Origin: Shouchella oshimensis
GTDB lineage: Bacteria; Bacillota; Bacilli; Bacillales; Bacillaceae_D
Reading direction: 5' to 3'
Length of the DNA stretch: 64,000 nt
Assembly: GCF_002019765.1 (NCBI RefSeq)
Contig: NZ_KV917380.1
Span: 3,488,576 to 3,552,575 of the forward strand
The position numbers were made by a program, and so were the translations under genes. Below the pieces are notes generated by a model. The model searched no databases. It was not told the DNA's origin and saw only the letters and a program-made list of their open reading frames with translations. Shown one piece after another: positions 38,151 to 46,950 of the stretch (position 1 is its first letter; every line of letters starts with the position of its first letter).

Positions 38151-38321
38151 ATTGGCAACAAAACGTTCACAAAGTAATCGGTATCATTATCGGCTGGACT
38201 CTTTTTTCATTGCCTAAACTGACTAATTGTCATAAAATCAATTTTTAGGTTTAAGAAAGAATGGTCAGTATACGTTCTTAATTGTCATTTATAATAAATC
38301 AAATTGTTAAGGAGAGGTCGT

Positions 38322-38672
38322 ATGGCTTGGGTGTATTTAGTCATCGGAGGGTTACTGGAAGTAGGTTGGGCACTCGGTCTTGATTACTCAGACGGATTCA
38401 CAAAAATAGAATTTGTCATTCCAACCGTTATCTTGTTTAGTTTAAGCTTTTATTGCTTTGCGAAAACGTTAAAGACCGTACCCGTGTCCACCGCATATGC
38501 CGTGTTTACCGGACTTGGAGCGTTTGGAACGGCAATTATTGGTATGGCGATATTAGGCGATCCTGTTAGCTTACCGAAAGTTATTATTGTCGTTCTTCTC
38601 ATTACATGCATTATTGGACTTAAATTAGTAAAAGACGAACCGCCGGATACTCGTACTGGAGGCGAAATCTAA
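38322..38672 (+). CDS. SMR-family efflux protein, first subunit (YkkC/SugE-like)
   Basis: A 116-aa four-helix small multidrug resistance protein. It carries the essential Glu in GGLLEVGWALGLDYSDGFTK (Glu about 13) and the helix-3 motif VPVSTAYAVFTGLGAFGTAI. A pair of SMR genes suggests a heterodimer like YkkCD or EbrAB. ATG 38322 follows AAGGAGAGG. The leader lacks the guanidine-I riboswitch that usually precedes ykkCD, so a guanidinium role is not supported by the context. Confidence 0.9.
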   Translation: MAWVYLVIGGLLEVGWALGLDYSDGFTKIEFVIPTVILFSLSFYCFAKTLKTVPVSTAYAVFTGLGAFGTAIIGMAILGDPVSLPKVIIVVLLITCIIGLKLVKDEPPDTRTGGEI

Positions 38673-38986
38673 TGTATTGGATGTTTTTAGTCTTGGCTGG
38701 TTGCTTTGAGGTATGTGGGGTCATTAATCTTAAATTAACAGAGGGTTTTACCAAATTAAAGCCTACTCTTTTTTTCTTTCTGTTCATGGGCCTTAGCCTT
38801 TTATTTCTTTCCCTCTCTTTAGTCGAAGTTCCCATCAGCATTGGCTATGGGATTTGGACAGGAATAGGCGCATCTGGAAGTGTCCTATTAGGTATGTTTC
38901 TGTTTAACGAACCAAAGAACTGGAAGAAACTTGCGTTAGTAGGTGGAATCATTGCGTGTATCATTAGTTTAAAGATTGTATCCTAG
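38672..38986 (+). CDS. SMR-family efflux protein, second subunit
   Basis: A 104-aa four-helix SMR protein with Glu in LAGCFEVCGVINLKLTEGFT (Glu about 12) and VPISIGYGIWTGIGASGSVL (about 54-73). The start overlaps the preceding stop (TAATG), so the two subunits are translated together in equal amounts, as expected for an asymmetric SMR heterodimer. The substrate is probably a small cation; not assignable from sequence. Confidence 0.9.
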   Translation: MYWMFLVLAGCFEVCGVINLKLTEGFTKLKPTLFFFLFMGLSLLFLSLSLVEVPISIGYGIWTGIGASGSVLLGMFLFNEPKNWKKLALVGGIIACIISLKIVS

Positions 38987-39008
38987 ATTGATTTTCATAA
39001 AGAGAAAA

Positions 39009-39034
39009 GCTACTAGGAGTTAAATCCTAGTAGC
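39009..39034 (-). terminator. Terminator of the acyl-CoA dehydrogenase operon
   Basis: GCTACTAGGA / TCCTAGTAGC, a 10-bp perfect stem followed by TTTTCTCTTT on the minus strand. Confidence 0.8.
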
Positions 39035-39049
39035 AAGGGATTCATTCTA

Positions 39050-40168
39050 TTATTGTTGAACCGTCACTTCCTGTTCAATTCCTCGTGCATACAGTTCAAA
39101 CATCTGTAGCGTTTCAGTCTTAGATGGCGGATGAAACGAAATCATTTGATTGACAAGTAACAAATAAGAGATTTCTTTCGACGTTAGATATTGTAGGCCT
39201 CCAAGCATTTTGGCAGATTGTGTTGAAAGTCGCTCCAACGTTTTGTCGATTGCATGGCGAGCAAAAAGGGTTTCCTGAAGAATAGACTGCTCATACTGCT
39301 TACTCTCAAACTTAAAGGCAATCCCTTCTAACGAAGTCATCGCGCCTTCCAGCTCAGCCATTAACTCAAACAATCGATCCAAAGGCACACGATTCGCCTT
39401 ATTTACTTTCTCAACAAGGGTTGATGTAACGCCTATATATGTAGCAATCATAAAAAGTTCGAACCAGAGTAACCCGTTTGTAATAGTCGAATCTACACTT
39501 TCAGGTGGCCCAGCACGATAAATACACGCGTTAGGGACAAACACATCTTTTAATACTACCTCTTCCGTGTGCGTACCTTTCAAGATCCAATGCTCCCAAA
39601 AGTCATTCACATGAATACCCTCTGTGTTTGAAGGTATGGTAATAACCGCCAAATCTCCGTTAGGAAGACCAACACTGGCAGTTAAGAGATCCATTGTCTT
39701 CGAATTGGTACATGGTTTTTTTGTTCCATTTACAATGATGCCACCTTCTACTCCCTTCGCTTGAACAGTTGGTGAAAAAAGGGTGTTCTCTACCCCTTCT
39801 GCAAAAGCAGAGGCTAATAAGAGATTGTTTTCGGCAATTTGTTTAAGGACTTCTTGTAAATTAGGTTGTATGGTTGCAGCTTCAATTAGAGACGCAACTG
39901 AGAATTGGTGCATCATTAAAGAAACAGCAAGAGAAGGAGACTTACTCGCAATCCAACGTTGGATATAGATGGCATCAAGAGCCGTCGCTCCTTTGCCACC
40001 ATATTCCTTAGGAATCATTAATGCGGTCATTCCTGATTCTTTCGCTTGTTGAAGAAGTTCGTCTGTATGTTTTTCACGATCCCATAAAGAATCTTTTCCG
40101 AACTCTTCATCAATCGTTGGAAAATACTGACGAAACACTTGTCGTTCCTTTTCTAAAAACAATGACAT
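39050..40168 (-). CDS. Acyl-CoA dehydrogenase-family flavoprotein
   Basis: A 372-aa protein. It has the N-terminal helical domain (ALMIPKEYGGKGATALDAIY, about 51-70), a middle beta domain (FAEGVENTLFSP, NGTKKPCTNSKTMDLLTASV) and a C-terminal helical domain with KMLGGLQYLTSKEISYLL. The architecture fits acyl-CoA dehydrogenases or the related flavin monooxygenase branch. The catalytic base is not obvious, so the reaction is uncertain. It lies 18 bases after the DUF5367 gene, in an operon headed by a TetR regulator. Confidence 0.8.
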   Translation of the reverse strand: MSLFLEKERQVFRQYFPTIDEEFGKDSLWDREKHTDELLQQAKESGMTALMIPKEYGGKGATALDAIYIQRWIASKSPSLAVSLMMHQFSVASLIEAATIQPNLQEVLKQIAENNLLLASAFAEGVENTLFSPTVQAKGVEGGIIVNGTKKPCTNSKTMDLLTASVGLPNGDLAVITIPSNTEGIHVNDFWEHWILKGTHTEEVVLKDVFVPNACIYRAGPPESVDSTITNGLLWFELFMIATYIGVTSTLVEKVNKANRVPLDRLFELMAELEGAMTSLEGIAFKFESKQYEQSILQETLFARHAIDKTLERLSTQSAKMLGGLQYLTSKEISYLLLVNQMISFHPPSKTETLQMFELYARGIEQEVTVQQ

Positions 40169-40186
40169 TCCAATTCCTCCTCATTT

Positions 40187-40561
40187 TTAAGAACGTTGTT
40201 TCCCATTAGAAATCAATCCTGTAAGCAAAATGACAGAATAAGCCAATAATAACCACGATGCAAAAAACTGATCCATTCCCGGATCCAAATTCACAAAAAA
40301 CTCTGCGAAATAAATTAACACAATAACATCGAACACCATTCCCGGTAGTGCAATAAAAACCGCAGCTTTCAATTGATTAAAAGCGTTCAGCTTTTTATAC
40401 CGATAAAGGGGTAGCGTAATAACAAGTATTAGCGGAACAACAATGACATACGCTGCCACTAGAAAAAAGGTATTATCCGGGGTGAAGAAGAACTGCCCTA
40501 AAAATCGAAAGATAGCCGTTGCCCCTAACCACACTAAGAAACCCCAAAATAGAAAGAACAA
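40187..40561 (-). CDS. DUF5367-like four-helix membrane protein
   Basis: A 124-aa protein with four membrane helices (GFLVWLGATAIFRFLGQFFF at the N-terminus, YVIVVPLILVITLPLY, and LPGMVFDVIVLIYFAEFFVN). Composition and spacing fit the DUF5367 family of unknown function. TTG 40561 is the start, with AGGAGG nine bases upstream; an out-of-frame ATG lies between. It sits between tetR and the acyl-CoA dehydrogenase gene. Confidence 0.7.
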   Translation of the reverse strand: MFFLFWGFLVWLGATAIFRFLGQFFFTPDNTFFLVAAYVIVVPLILVITLPLYRYKKLNAFNQLKAAVFIALPGMVFDVIVLIYFAEFFVNLDPGMDQFFASWLLLAYSVILLTGLISNGKQRS

Positions 40562-40592
40562 GCATGATCACCTCCTGTATACGATTTTAGTC

Positions 40593-41192
40593 TTACTCCG
40601 ATGCTTGATTCTCTTCCATCTGCTTTAAAAGGAGGGTTTCAAGACCTTTAAACACTTTTCCTGCGTCAAAATCTTCAATCATCATAGACTGAATGGCTAA
40701 ACCATCTATTAAAGCGTTCATTAACACACTCCAGGTCTCTGCTGATACACCATAAAGCCTTTCCCCTACCACAGCTTCAATTTGTTTTTGTAACACTTGA
40801 TTTTCATAGGTTAGTAGTTCACTGATTTGTTCTCGTATTTTATCGTTGTGCAAACTAGCAGTGACCAATGATGAAAATAAAGAGTGGTAGGACGAATCGC
40901 TTGAATTTCTTTCAGTTGCAGATTTTAAACCGGTTTGAATCCATTCTTTCGCTTGTTGATTCGAATTTTTTTTCATTTTTTCTAATCGATTCCATGACGT
41001 TTGACACATATCACTTACGACTTCAACCATTAGCTGGTCTTTCGTTTTGAAATGATAGTAAACAGTGCCTTGCGTTACTCCTGCTCCTTGTGCAACTGCT
41101 TTAAGGGTTAATTTATTGACACCATTTTCAACAATACACGTTTTCGCAGATTCAATTAAATCTTGTTTCGTAATCACATTTGGTTCGGCCAT
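40593..41192 (-). CDS. TetR-family transcriptional regulator
   Basis: A 199-aa repressor with an N-terminal HTH (LKAVAQGAGVTQGTVYYHFK, about 28-47) and helical ligand domain. ATG 41192 has GAGGGGG upstream. A perfect palindrome TTAGTTATATAACTAA lies 22-37 bases before the start, upstream of a TATAAT -10, so autoregulation of this gene with the DUF5367 and dehydrogenase genes is likely. Confidence 0.88.
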   Translation of the reverse strand: MAEPNVITKQDLIESAKTCIVENGVNKLTLKAVAQGAGVTQGTVYYHFKTKDQLMVEVVSDMCQTSWNRLEKMKKNSNQQAKEWIQTGLKSATERNSSDSSYHSLFSSLVTASLHNDKIREQISELLTYENQVLQKQIEAVVGERLYGVSAETWSVLMNALIDGLAIQSMMIEDFDAGKVFKGLETLLLKQMEENQASE

Positions 41193-41206
41193 GCTTAGCC
41201 CCCTCA

Positions 41207-41229
41207 TTATAAGTTAGTTATATAACTAA
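41207..41229 (-). promoter_or_regulatory. tetR operator and -10 box
   Basis: TTAGTTATATAACTAA (41214-41229), a 16-bp perfect palindrome, abuts a TATAAT -10 (41207-41212) on the minus strand, the usual layout for a self-repressing TetR gene. Confidence 0.65.
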
Positions 41230-41292
41230 AAGCTTATAATGATCGATAGCAAGTGTCAATCCTACCTAACTAAACACATAGCCTTCAATGGT

Positions 41293-42444
41293 TTACTTTG
41301 TCTCCACTTGCCGTTCACTTGTTTCCATTTCTTTTAAGTTGTAAGAAGCGAGTTCATTGGCAACCTCTCGCGGTGTTTTTTCGCCTTTTAAACTCTCTGT
41401 TAAAATCGTTTTCACCGTTCCTCTAATTCGCTGAGCAGTTGCTTGGAAAACACCCTGATAGTCTGCTTGCCCTGTTATTAATAAACCAAAACCTGTCGCT
41501 GATCCGGCGTTTACAACGAAATCAGGAAGAATTACTTTACGTTTTTCCAACAAGATCTGCTCTGCTTCATTCGTTGTTGGAAAGTTCGCAGCTTCCACAA
41601 TGAGGCTTGCCGTTATCTTATCGGCATTGTCTTTGTGTATAGCATGTGAAATCGATGCTGGTATAAATATATCTATAGGTAGTGCAACGATTTCGCTAGA
41701 TGGCACGATTTTAACATTTTTGAATAGCTCTGGCTGTATGATTCCACCGTGCTCTTTTAAGACTTGAAGTTCTGGAAGAGAAAAACCTGTTTGTCTATAC
41801 ATACAACGATGGGCATCGCTAACCGTTGTTATCGTTGACCCTTTCTCTAATAAAAGCATCGCAATTCCACTGCCTACCGTTCCAAAGCCTTGAAGACCAA
41901 CCTGAGCTTGTTCAAGATCCAGATTTATCAAGTGGGCAGCCTCTTCCATTGCCTCCATTAGACCAAAACCAGCAAGGTAATCCATAAACGTCTCACTTAA
42001 TAAATCGTCAATATTTTTCCCTTCAGGCATCTGGATCTGAAACCCTTGTTGTTGTCTTATTTGAACGACTAGTTCAATGGGATTAAAAGAAATGGATTCA
42101 TAGATAGACTTGACGTTTTGACTTGATATTCCCATATCTTCACCGATTAAAAGCTTTGTTTTTAATAAAGACTCTGCCATGCGACCGAATGCTCTTAACT
42201 TCTCTTCTTTATCAGCACCTCCCGGATCACCGACTATTCCAACCTTTGCCCCGCCGAGCGGTATACCCATAACACTGTTTTTCTTTGTCATCAAATGAGC
42301 AAGAGTGCGAATATCCTCCATCGTTACGGTTGGACTCATTCGTATACCTCCAGCAGCTAATCCACCCATCAATTGATCGATTACAATAAAAACTCTAGTG
42401 TTTGTTTCTTTATCGTACCATTCAACTTCGTAATACGGATTCAT
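41293..42444 (-). CDS. Leu/Val/Phe dehydrogenase-like (ELFV) enzyme
   Basis: A 383-aa NAD-dependent amino-acid dehydrogenase-like protein. Substrate and catalytic lysines are seen in LMTKKNSVMGIPLGGAKVGI (about 51-70), the catalytic Asp in IGEDMGIS, and the Rossmann motif in GLQGFGTVGSGIAMLLLEKG (about 198-217). ATG 42444 has AAGGAGG eight bases upstream and lies inside the preceding gene (23-base overlap). It may deaminate or aminate a pathway intermediate, or recycle amino donor for the aminotransferase of the same operon. Confidence 0.85.
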   Translation of the reverse strand: MNPYYEVEWYDKETNTRVFIVIDQLMGGLAAGGIRMSPTVTMEDIRTLAHLMTKKNSVMGIPLGGAKVGIVGDPGGADKEEKLRAFGRMAESLLKTKLLIGEDMGISSQNVKSIYESISFNPIELVVQIRQQQGFQIQMPEGKNIDDLLSETFMDYLAGFGLMEAMEEAAHLINLDLEQAQVGLQGFGTVGSGIAMLLLEKGSTITTVSDAHRCMYRQTGFSLPELQVLKEHGGIIQPELFKNVKIVPSSEIVALPIDIFIPASISHAIHKDNADKITASLIVEAANFPTTNEAEQILLEKRKVILPDFVVNAGSATGFGLLITGQADYQGVFQATAQRIRGTVKTILTESLKGEKTPREVANELASYNLKEMETSERQVETK

Positions 42445-43597
42445 TGGTTTCCTCCTTTTGCGCGACTTCAAAACTAAAAGCAAACGCACGATCTGTTGCA
42501 TCTAATTCAGCCATCATCGCGTTATCTTGTTGTAATCCAACAATACCAACTTCACTAAGAGTGCGCTTCGCTAAAAAATTGCGATAGCATAGCCTTCCGT
42601 TTTCACTCATTGTCCGCTTCACATCCTCAAGAATGAAACGAAACTCTTCTAATGGAATCCATCCAGAAATATCAGAAAGAGAGTACTTATCAATTGCTCG
42701 CTCAGGTAAGGATGCTAAGTAAGGATCAATTCGATCAGTGACGATCTCGACGCGATGAAGATTCCGTTTGATGATGTCATAATTCTCTTTTAGCAGATAA
42801 ACAGGAAGACCCTTGTCATTTATATAGTGTCCACAAAACAAAAAGGTAAGGAAATGATTCTCTTGGACCAAATGGTGTTTAAATGTATGCTCAAACCTCG
42901 ACAATAAATAATCACCTATGGAGAAATCCTTCTTGACTTGATTAAAGTAACTTGGATCCCCTAAAAATTTCTCGAAGAATACTCTTTGACTCAACAGCTT
43001 AACTGCTCGTTTCCATAAAAAATTGTTCCAGTTTTTATCGAAATAGTCTCTTTGTTGTTCAATGGTCTCGCACGCCAATAATTCTTTGAATTGTTTTCGT
43101 CTAAAACGAAACAGGAATGAACCCATATACTTTTTGTAGAACATCTCATGTTTACCTAAATAAATAAATCCTTTTTCAATCTTTTCAATGTGCCTTAACC
43201 AAAATGTTTGCGCCTGTTCGGATAAATCTTCTTTTACTTGTTGAAACATCTCTCGGCGATTTTCACTTTCCGTTATACCAAAAAACGCTAAACAATCCTC
43301 TCTTTCGAAATGCTTAATCGCTGCCATTTTTAATTCAAGTAAAAAGTTCTGGTAAGGGTTGGCATCAATTGAAATCAGTTTACTTGGCTCCTTTATGAGA
43401 AGCGCTAAACTCCGACAACCGCTACCTGTAACAGATAAAACAACATCCTCATTCTGGATATCAAGAGCCCTTATCTCTGAATCAGAATCCTCGTCACTCG
43501 TTGTGTATAAAAGCCAATCATTTTGATAAATGCTTTCTTTGAGCTTATCTTCTACCGACGGTACTTGAGTTCGCTGAATGGTATCGACTCCACTCAT
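42422..43597 (-). CDS. DUF3419 / BtaA-like SAM-dependent 3-amino-3-carboxypropyl transferase
   Basis: A 391-aa protein of the DUF3419/BtaA type. SAM-binding motif I-like VVLSVTGSGCRSLALLIKEP (about 52-71), acidic SIDANPYQNFLLELK (about 75-89), and YSLSDISGWIPLEEFRFIL (about 307-325) as in BtaA. BtaA moves the aminocarboxypropyl group of SAM to diacylglycerol in betaine-lipid synthesis. No BtaB methyltransferase is present, so the acceptor here is probably different. It overlaps both neighbours (ATGA upstream, 23 bases downstream), so it is tightly coupled to the fusion enzyme. Confidence 0.8.
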   Translation of the reverse strand: MSGVDTIQRTQVPSVEDKLKESIYQNDWLLYTTSDEDSDSEIRALDIQNEDVVLSVTGSGCRSLALLIKEPSKLISIDANPYQNFLLELKMAAIKHFEREDCLAFFGITESENRREMFQQVKEDLSEQAQTFWLRHIEKIEKGFIYLGKHEMFYKKYMGSFLFRFRRKQFKELLACETIEQQRDYFDKNWNNFLWKRAVKLLSQRVFFEKFLGDPSYFNQVKKDFSIGDYLLSRFEHTFKHHLVQENHFLTFLFCGHYINDKGLPVYLLKENYDIIKRNLHRVEIVTDRIDPYLASLPERAIDKYSLSDISGWIPLEEFRFILEDVKRTMSENGRLCYRNFLAKRTLSEVGIVGLQQDNAMMAELDATDRAFAFSFEVAQKEETNESVLRS

Positions 43598-46308
43598 TTG
43601 CCTGCCTCCTTTATCGTACTAGATGAATAAGCATTCGCTTCCTGACGTAACACTATTTCTGCCCGAATGTTTAAGATATCTTCATCGGTTACTTTTTTAC
43701 CAAAGCTTTGCAGGTCTGCAAGTCTAAATTGATGCTTTTCTGCTAACCGCTGAATGTAATACACATCTTCCATTCGAATTCGTCCACCTATCCCATAGCT
43801 TTTATTCGCTTGGTCGAGTGAAAGCAACATCGTCTCCGATAAACAAGCTAAATTCTGACCTGCATCATAGCCTAAGTTTTGTCCAAATCGAATAGGGTCA
43901 GCATACTGAACAAGTCCCCCTTCAATAATCAGAACATCCTTCCGCTCTTTTTGCACATCCCTTCCAACATTTGGAGGCTGAGACACGTCGCATATGACGG
44001 CTCCTGCCTTAATTAAGTGAACAGGAACAAACTCACTCATTGAACTCGTTGCTGTGAGAATGATATCCATATCAGCTAATTCTTCTTCCAAATACACACT
44101 ATACCTAATGGGAATGGGTTCATTTAATGCTTCAAAGATCCGTTCGATTGGATCGATCACATTTGGAAGAGACGATTTCGTAATGGTCGGACTTTCAAGC
44201 CATGTATCCAAGATTGATAACTCTTCTTCAAATTGGTCCGTCCACCGTGCCATATGGAGAACATCTAACAACCGCTTACGAATTCCTGTATTTTCTTTAC
44301 ATTCCGTTAAACAATCGAGGTAAATCCCATTAGCCAATTTCTTCAGGCGGTTATAGTTAGCAACAGGATTGTTGCCATTTTTTCCAATTAACGTTAACTT
44401 GGAGGTTTTCCTCGCTAAAAGATAAGAACCAATTCTTCCAATGGCACCATTCGCTCCGATTACACCGATTGTGGAGTCGGCAATGGTATGTTCTAATAAA
44501 TGCGCTCCTTTTAGCATCGCTTCTGTTGCATTAATCATTGTGAGTGTGTTCCCAGTAGTTAACGTGACACCCTCATCAAGTAAATCATAGCCTCCTCTTG
44601 TAACGATTGAGGTATAGGCACCCAGTCCAATGACATCAGCCCCTAACTCTTTTGCAAGCTGAACGCCATCTTTTATCGTACGTAAGACCTCTTCTTTAGG
44701 ACGGTCGAGAATTTCCTCCCCACCGTATGTAATGCCGATTAGCCAACCTTCTGCGTAATTGCCATCAGCCCCTTTGATCGCCGGCAATTTGCAGATCACA
44801 CCTGCACCGGAGAAGTCTGCTTCCCATTTCAAAATGTCCTTTAACTCTTCTTCACTAAACTGTTCAAACGAAGGGGTATTCTTGATCAAATCGTTTGTTG
44901 ACGGATAGTGACAGAGAAACGCGAACGAACCTACTAAATGACTCGTTTCGTCGATCATTGATGACAAGATCGGAAGGTTTCGGTCTCGGTAATTTCTTAC
45001 CTCAACTGGTATTCGACAATCCCCTACTGTATAACGATACAATAAGTAAAAATCTTTTTTGTATAATATCTCGCATAAACGATCAAAGGCTTCACAAAAA
45101 TAATCAATATCGCATCGATCAACGTTTAATGGTGGTTGCATCCTCAATGTTAATGGATCATTTAAAAAAGGAACGATCCTTATATGGTGCACATTTAATA
45201 AGTAACCTGAAATCATGTACCCATAGCCACCGAAAGAAATGAGGTTCGCCATTTCAAAAGAATCACTTGCGTCTATTTGCTCAAATTCAATCGCACAAAG
45301 AAGACCTCTACCACGAATTCCTTTTATGACACCTGGCCACTTTTCCTTTAATTGGTCAAGCTTTTCACGAAGTTCATTCCCTCGCTCTTTTACATTCTCG
45401 AAGAAATCATCTTGGTTTTTTATTGCTTGAATAAAGGACAAACTTACGCTCGAAGTAAAATTATTATTCGCAAATGTTGAGCTATGATTTAAACCGAACC
45501 GATCCGTCCAAAGTACTTCTCGACTAATACAAGCTGCGATCGGAACTAACCCCCCACCTAACGCCTTAGATAACAAAACAATGTCCGGCAATAGTTTCTC
45601 TTCCGAGGTCACCGCCCAATTCCCTACTCGACCAAGACCAGTTTGAATTTCATCCACAATGACCAATACATCATATGAATGACATAGCGCAATGGCTGTT
45701 GATAAGTATTCAGCGTCTGGAATGTTAACGCCACCTTCTCCTTGTATCGGTTCAACTATGAACGCAGCAATTTCGTCTCCACTCGTCTTCAAAACTTCCG
45801 ACAAGCTTTGAAGATCATTGTAAGGAATTTTAGGATAGGAATCATGATGAATAAAAAACGGCTCTTGATACACTTTTTGCCCAGTAGCGGATAAGGCCCC
45901 AAGTGTTTTTCCATGAAAACTTTTGTGACAAGAAAGAATTTTCTCTTTTTTCGAATAAGCTCTTGCTAACTTTATTGCTGCTTCTACCGATTCCGCACCA
46001 CTTTGTGCAAATGTACAAATATTCAGATCATCAACAAAAAGGTTAGTTAGTTGGATAGCTAATTCTTCTGCAAAAAAAGGGGCTGATGGCTGACACAAAC
46101 TTGGGTATTGATTTTCTTTAAAAGTCTTAATACTCCGCCATATTTCTTCAGGGTTGTAACCAAGAGGTAGTGCTCCGTATTGTGAGGTATAGTCCACATA
46201 TTCAGTTTCATTCGCATCATAAAGCCGATTGCGCCTTCCTTTCATATAGGTCTTATCCATATGAAAAATGGTCATAATCTTGGAAATTGAAGGATTGATC
46301 GTTTTCAC
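43594..46308 (-). CDS. Class III aminotransferase fused to acyl-ACP-reductase-like dehydrogenase
   Basis: A 904-aa two-domain enzyme. Residues 1 to about 430 are a PLP aminotransferase (VIVDEIQTGLGRVG with Asp about 219; LLSKALGGG with Schiff-base Lys about 248; HSSTFANN). Residues about 440-900 resemble the COG5322/fatty acyl-ACP reductase family: GAYTSIVTRGG, LTTGNTLTMINA, NAD(P) loop IGVIGANGAIGRIGSYLLA (about 614-632), ICDVSQPPNV and LACLSETMLL. Such a fusion could reduce an acyl thioester to an aldehyde and aminate it. GTG 46308 is chosen, eight bases after AGAGGGG. First gene of a three-gene coupled operon. Confidence 0.82.
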   Translation of the reverse strand: MKTINPSISKIMTIFHMDKTYMKGRRNRLYDANETEYVDYTSQYGALPLGYNPEEIWRSIKTFKENQYPSLCQPSAPFFAEELAIQLTNLFVDDLNICTFAQSGAESVEAAIKLARAYSKKEKILSCHKSFHGKTLGALSATGQKVYQEPFFIHHDSYPKIPYNDLQSLSEVLKTSGDEIAAFIVEPIQGEGGVNIPDAEYLSTAIALCHSYDVLVIVDEIQTGLGRVGNWAVTSEEKLLPDIVLLSKALGGGLVPIAACISREVLWTDRFGLNHSSTFANNNFTSSVSLSFIQAIKNQDDFFENVKERGNELREKLDQLKEKWPGVIKGIRGRGLLCAIEFEQIDASDSFEMANLISFGGYGYMISGYLLNVHHIRIVPFLNDPLTLRMQPPLNVDRCDIDYFCEAFDRLCEILYKKDFYLLYRYTVGDCRIPVEVRNYRDRNLPILSSMIDETSHLVGSFAFLCHYPSTNDLIKNTPSFEQFSEEELKDILKWEADFSGAGVICKLPAIKGADGNYAEGWLIGITYGGEEILDRPKEEVLRTIKDGVQLAKELGADVIGLGAYTSIVTRGGYDLLDEGVTLTTGNTLTMINATEAMLKGAHLLEHTIADSTIGVIGANGAIGRIGSYLLARKTSKLTLIGKNGNNPVANYNRLKKLANGIYLDCLTECKENTGIRKRLLDVLHMARWTDQFEEELSILDTWLESPTITKSSLPNVIDPIERIFEALNEPIPIRYSVYLEEELADMDIILTATSSMSEFVPVHLIKAGAVICDVSQPPNVGRDVQKERKDVLIIEGGLVQYADPIRFGQNLGYDAGQNLACLSETMLLSLDQANKSYGIGGRIRMEDVYYIQRLAEKHQFRLADLQSFGKKVTDEDILNIRAEIVLRQEANAYSSSTIKEAGK

Positions 46309-46366
46309 ATAAGCTTCCCCTCTCAAATGTTATTTCAAAAAAAAGAATTGACCCACTATTTAAAAT

Positions 46367-46395
46367 ATCATAAATATAAAAACCAAAACTGTCAA
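46367..46395 (-). promoter_or_regulatory. Strong sigma-A promoter of the aminotransferase-reductase operon
   Basis: Minus strand TTGACA, exactly 17 bases, TATGAT, about 60-90 bases upstream of the GTG start. Near-consensus, so substantial expression is likely. Confidence 0.75.
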
Positions 46396-46532
46396 TCAAT
46401 AGGGGGAAGAAAAAATAATCATTTTAATAAAAAGAATGAAGTATCCATTTTTTAATCACTCTTAAATACTCTTAGAGCGTAACAAAATCGCTATAGTAAT
46501 GAAATTCCATTAACCAAACTTTAACGTAACCT

Positions 46533-46554
46533 TTACACTGGCACTACAGTGTAA
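46533..46554. promoter_or_regulatory. Orphan operator-like inverted repeat
   Basis: TTACACTG-GCACTA-CAGTGTAA, an 8-bp perfect inverted repeat with a 6-base spacer. It resembles repressor or MerR-type sites but no cognate regulator gene is adjacent. Confidence 0.35.
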
Positions 46555-46950
46555 TCGAGCATGATCAAAAATGTCTAGACAATAGCTCTTATCAAATACA
46601 AGCTTCAAATGACTGGATATGACCGCTGGTTCACCTTAAAAATACCCAATCATAAAAAACAAGTTCTTCAAAATGATGATTAGTGCTATGACCCACCATT
46701 TACAAAAAATGAAAAAACCACTAGCTATTTTCAGTTACCCGAAATTAGCTAATGAAAACCTTGAATGAGAAACATTGTTTCATAGTTTAGCAATTTATTC
46801 GTTTGAAGGATGTTATACACGATTAATTAAACGTTTGATTCATTCAATCATGATTTGAAATGGCTTATTCTCGTTGACAAAGCCCTTTCGAAACGTAATG
46901 ATAGATACATACTCTATTCATTTACTCTACACATTATCTAGGAGGTCTTT

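Larger units (their letters stand above)
46309..46950. other. Long AT-rich intergenic region
   Basis: This 640-base stretch between divergent units has no supported gene. It holds the strong promoter of the fusion operon, an orphan inverted repeat (46533-46554) and a TTGACA (46874-46879) suiting the hydrolase gene at 46951. Its length and low complexity suggest a decayed gene or large regulatory region. Confidence 0.5.

Noticed and set aside
38151-38321. Guanidine-I (ykkC) riboswitch before the SMR pair
   Set aside because: Conserved core motifs of that riboswitch are not seen; only short AT-rich stems occur.
42422-43597. Staphylopine-type metallophore synthase (nicotianamine synthase-like) for the DUF3419 gene
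   Set aside because: No opine dehydrogenase, racemase or metallophore transporter nearby, and the sequence looks BtaA-like rather than CntL-like.
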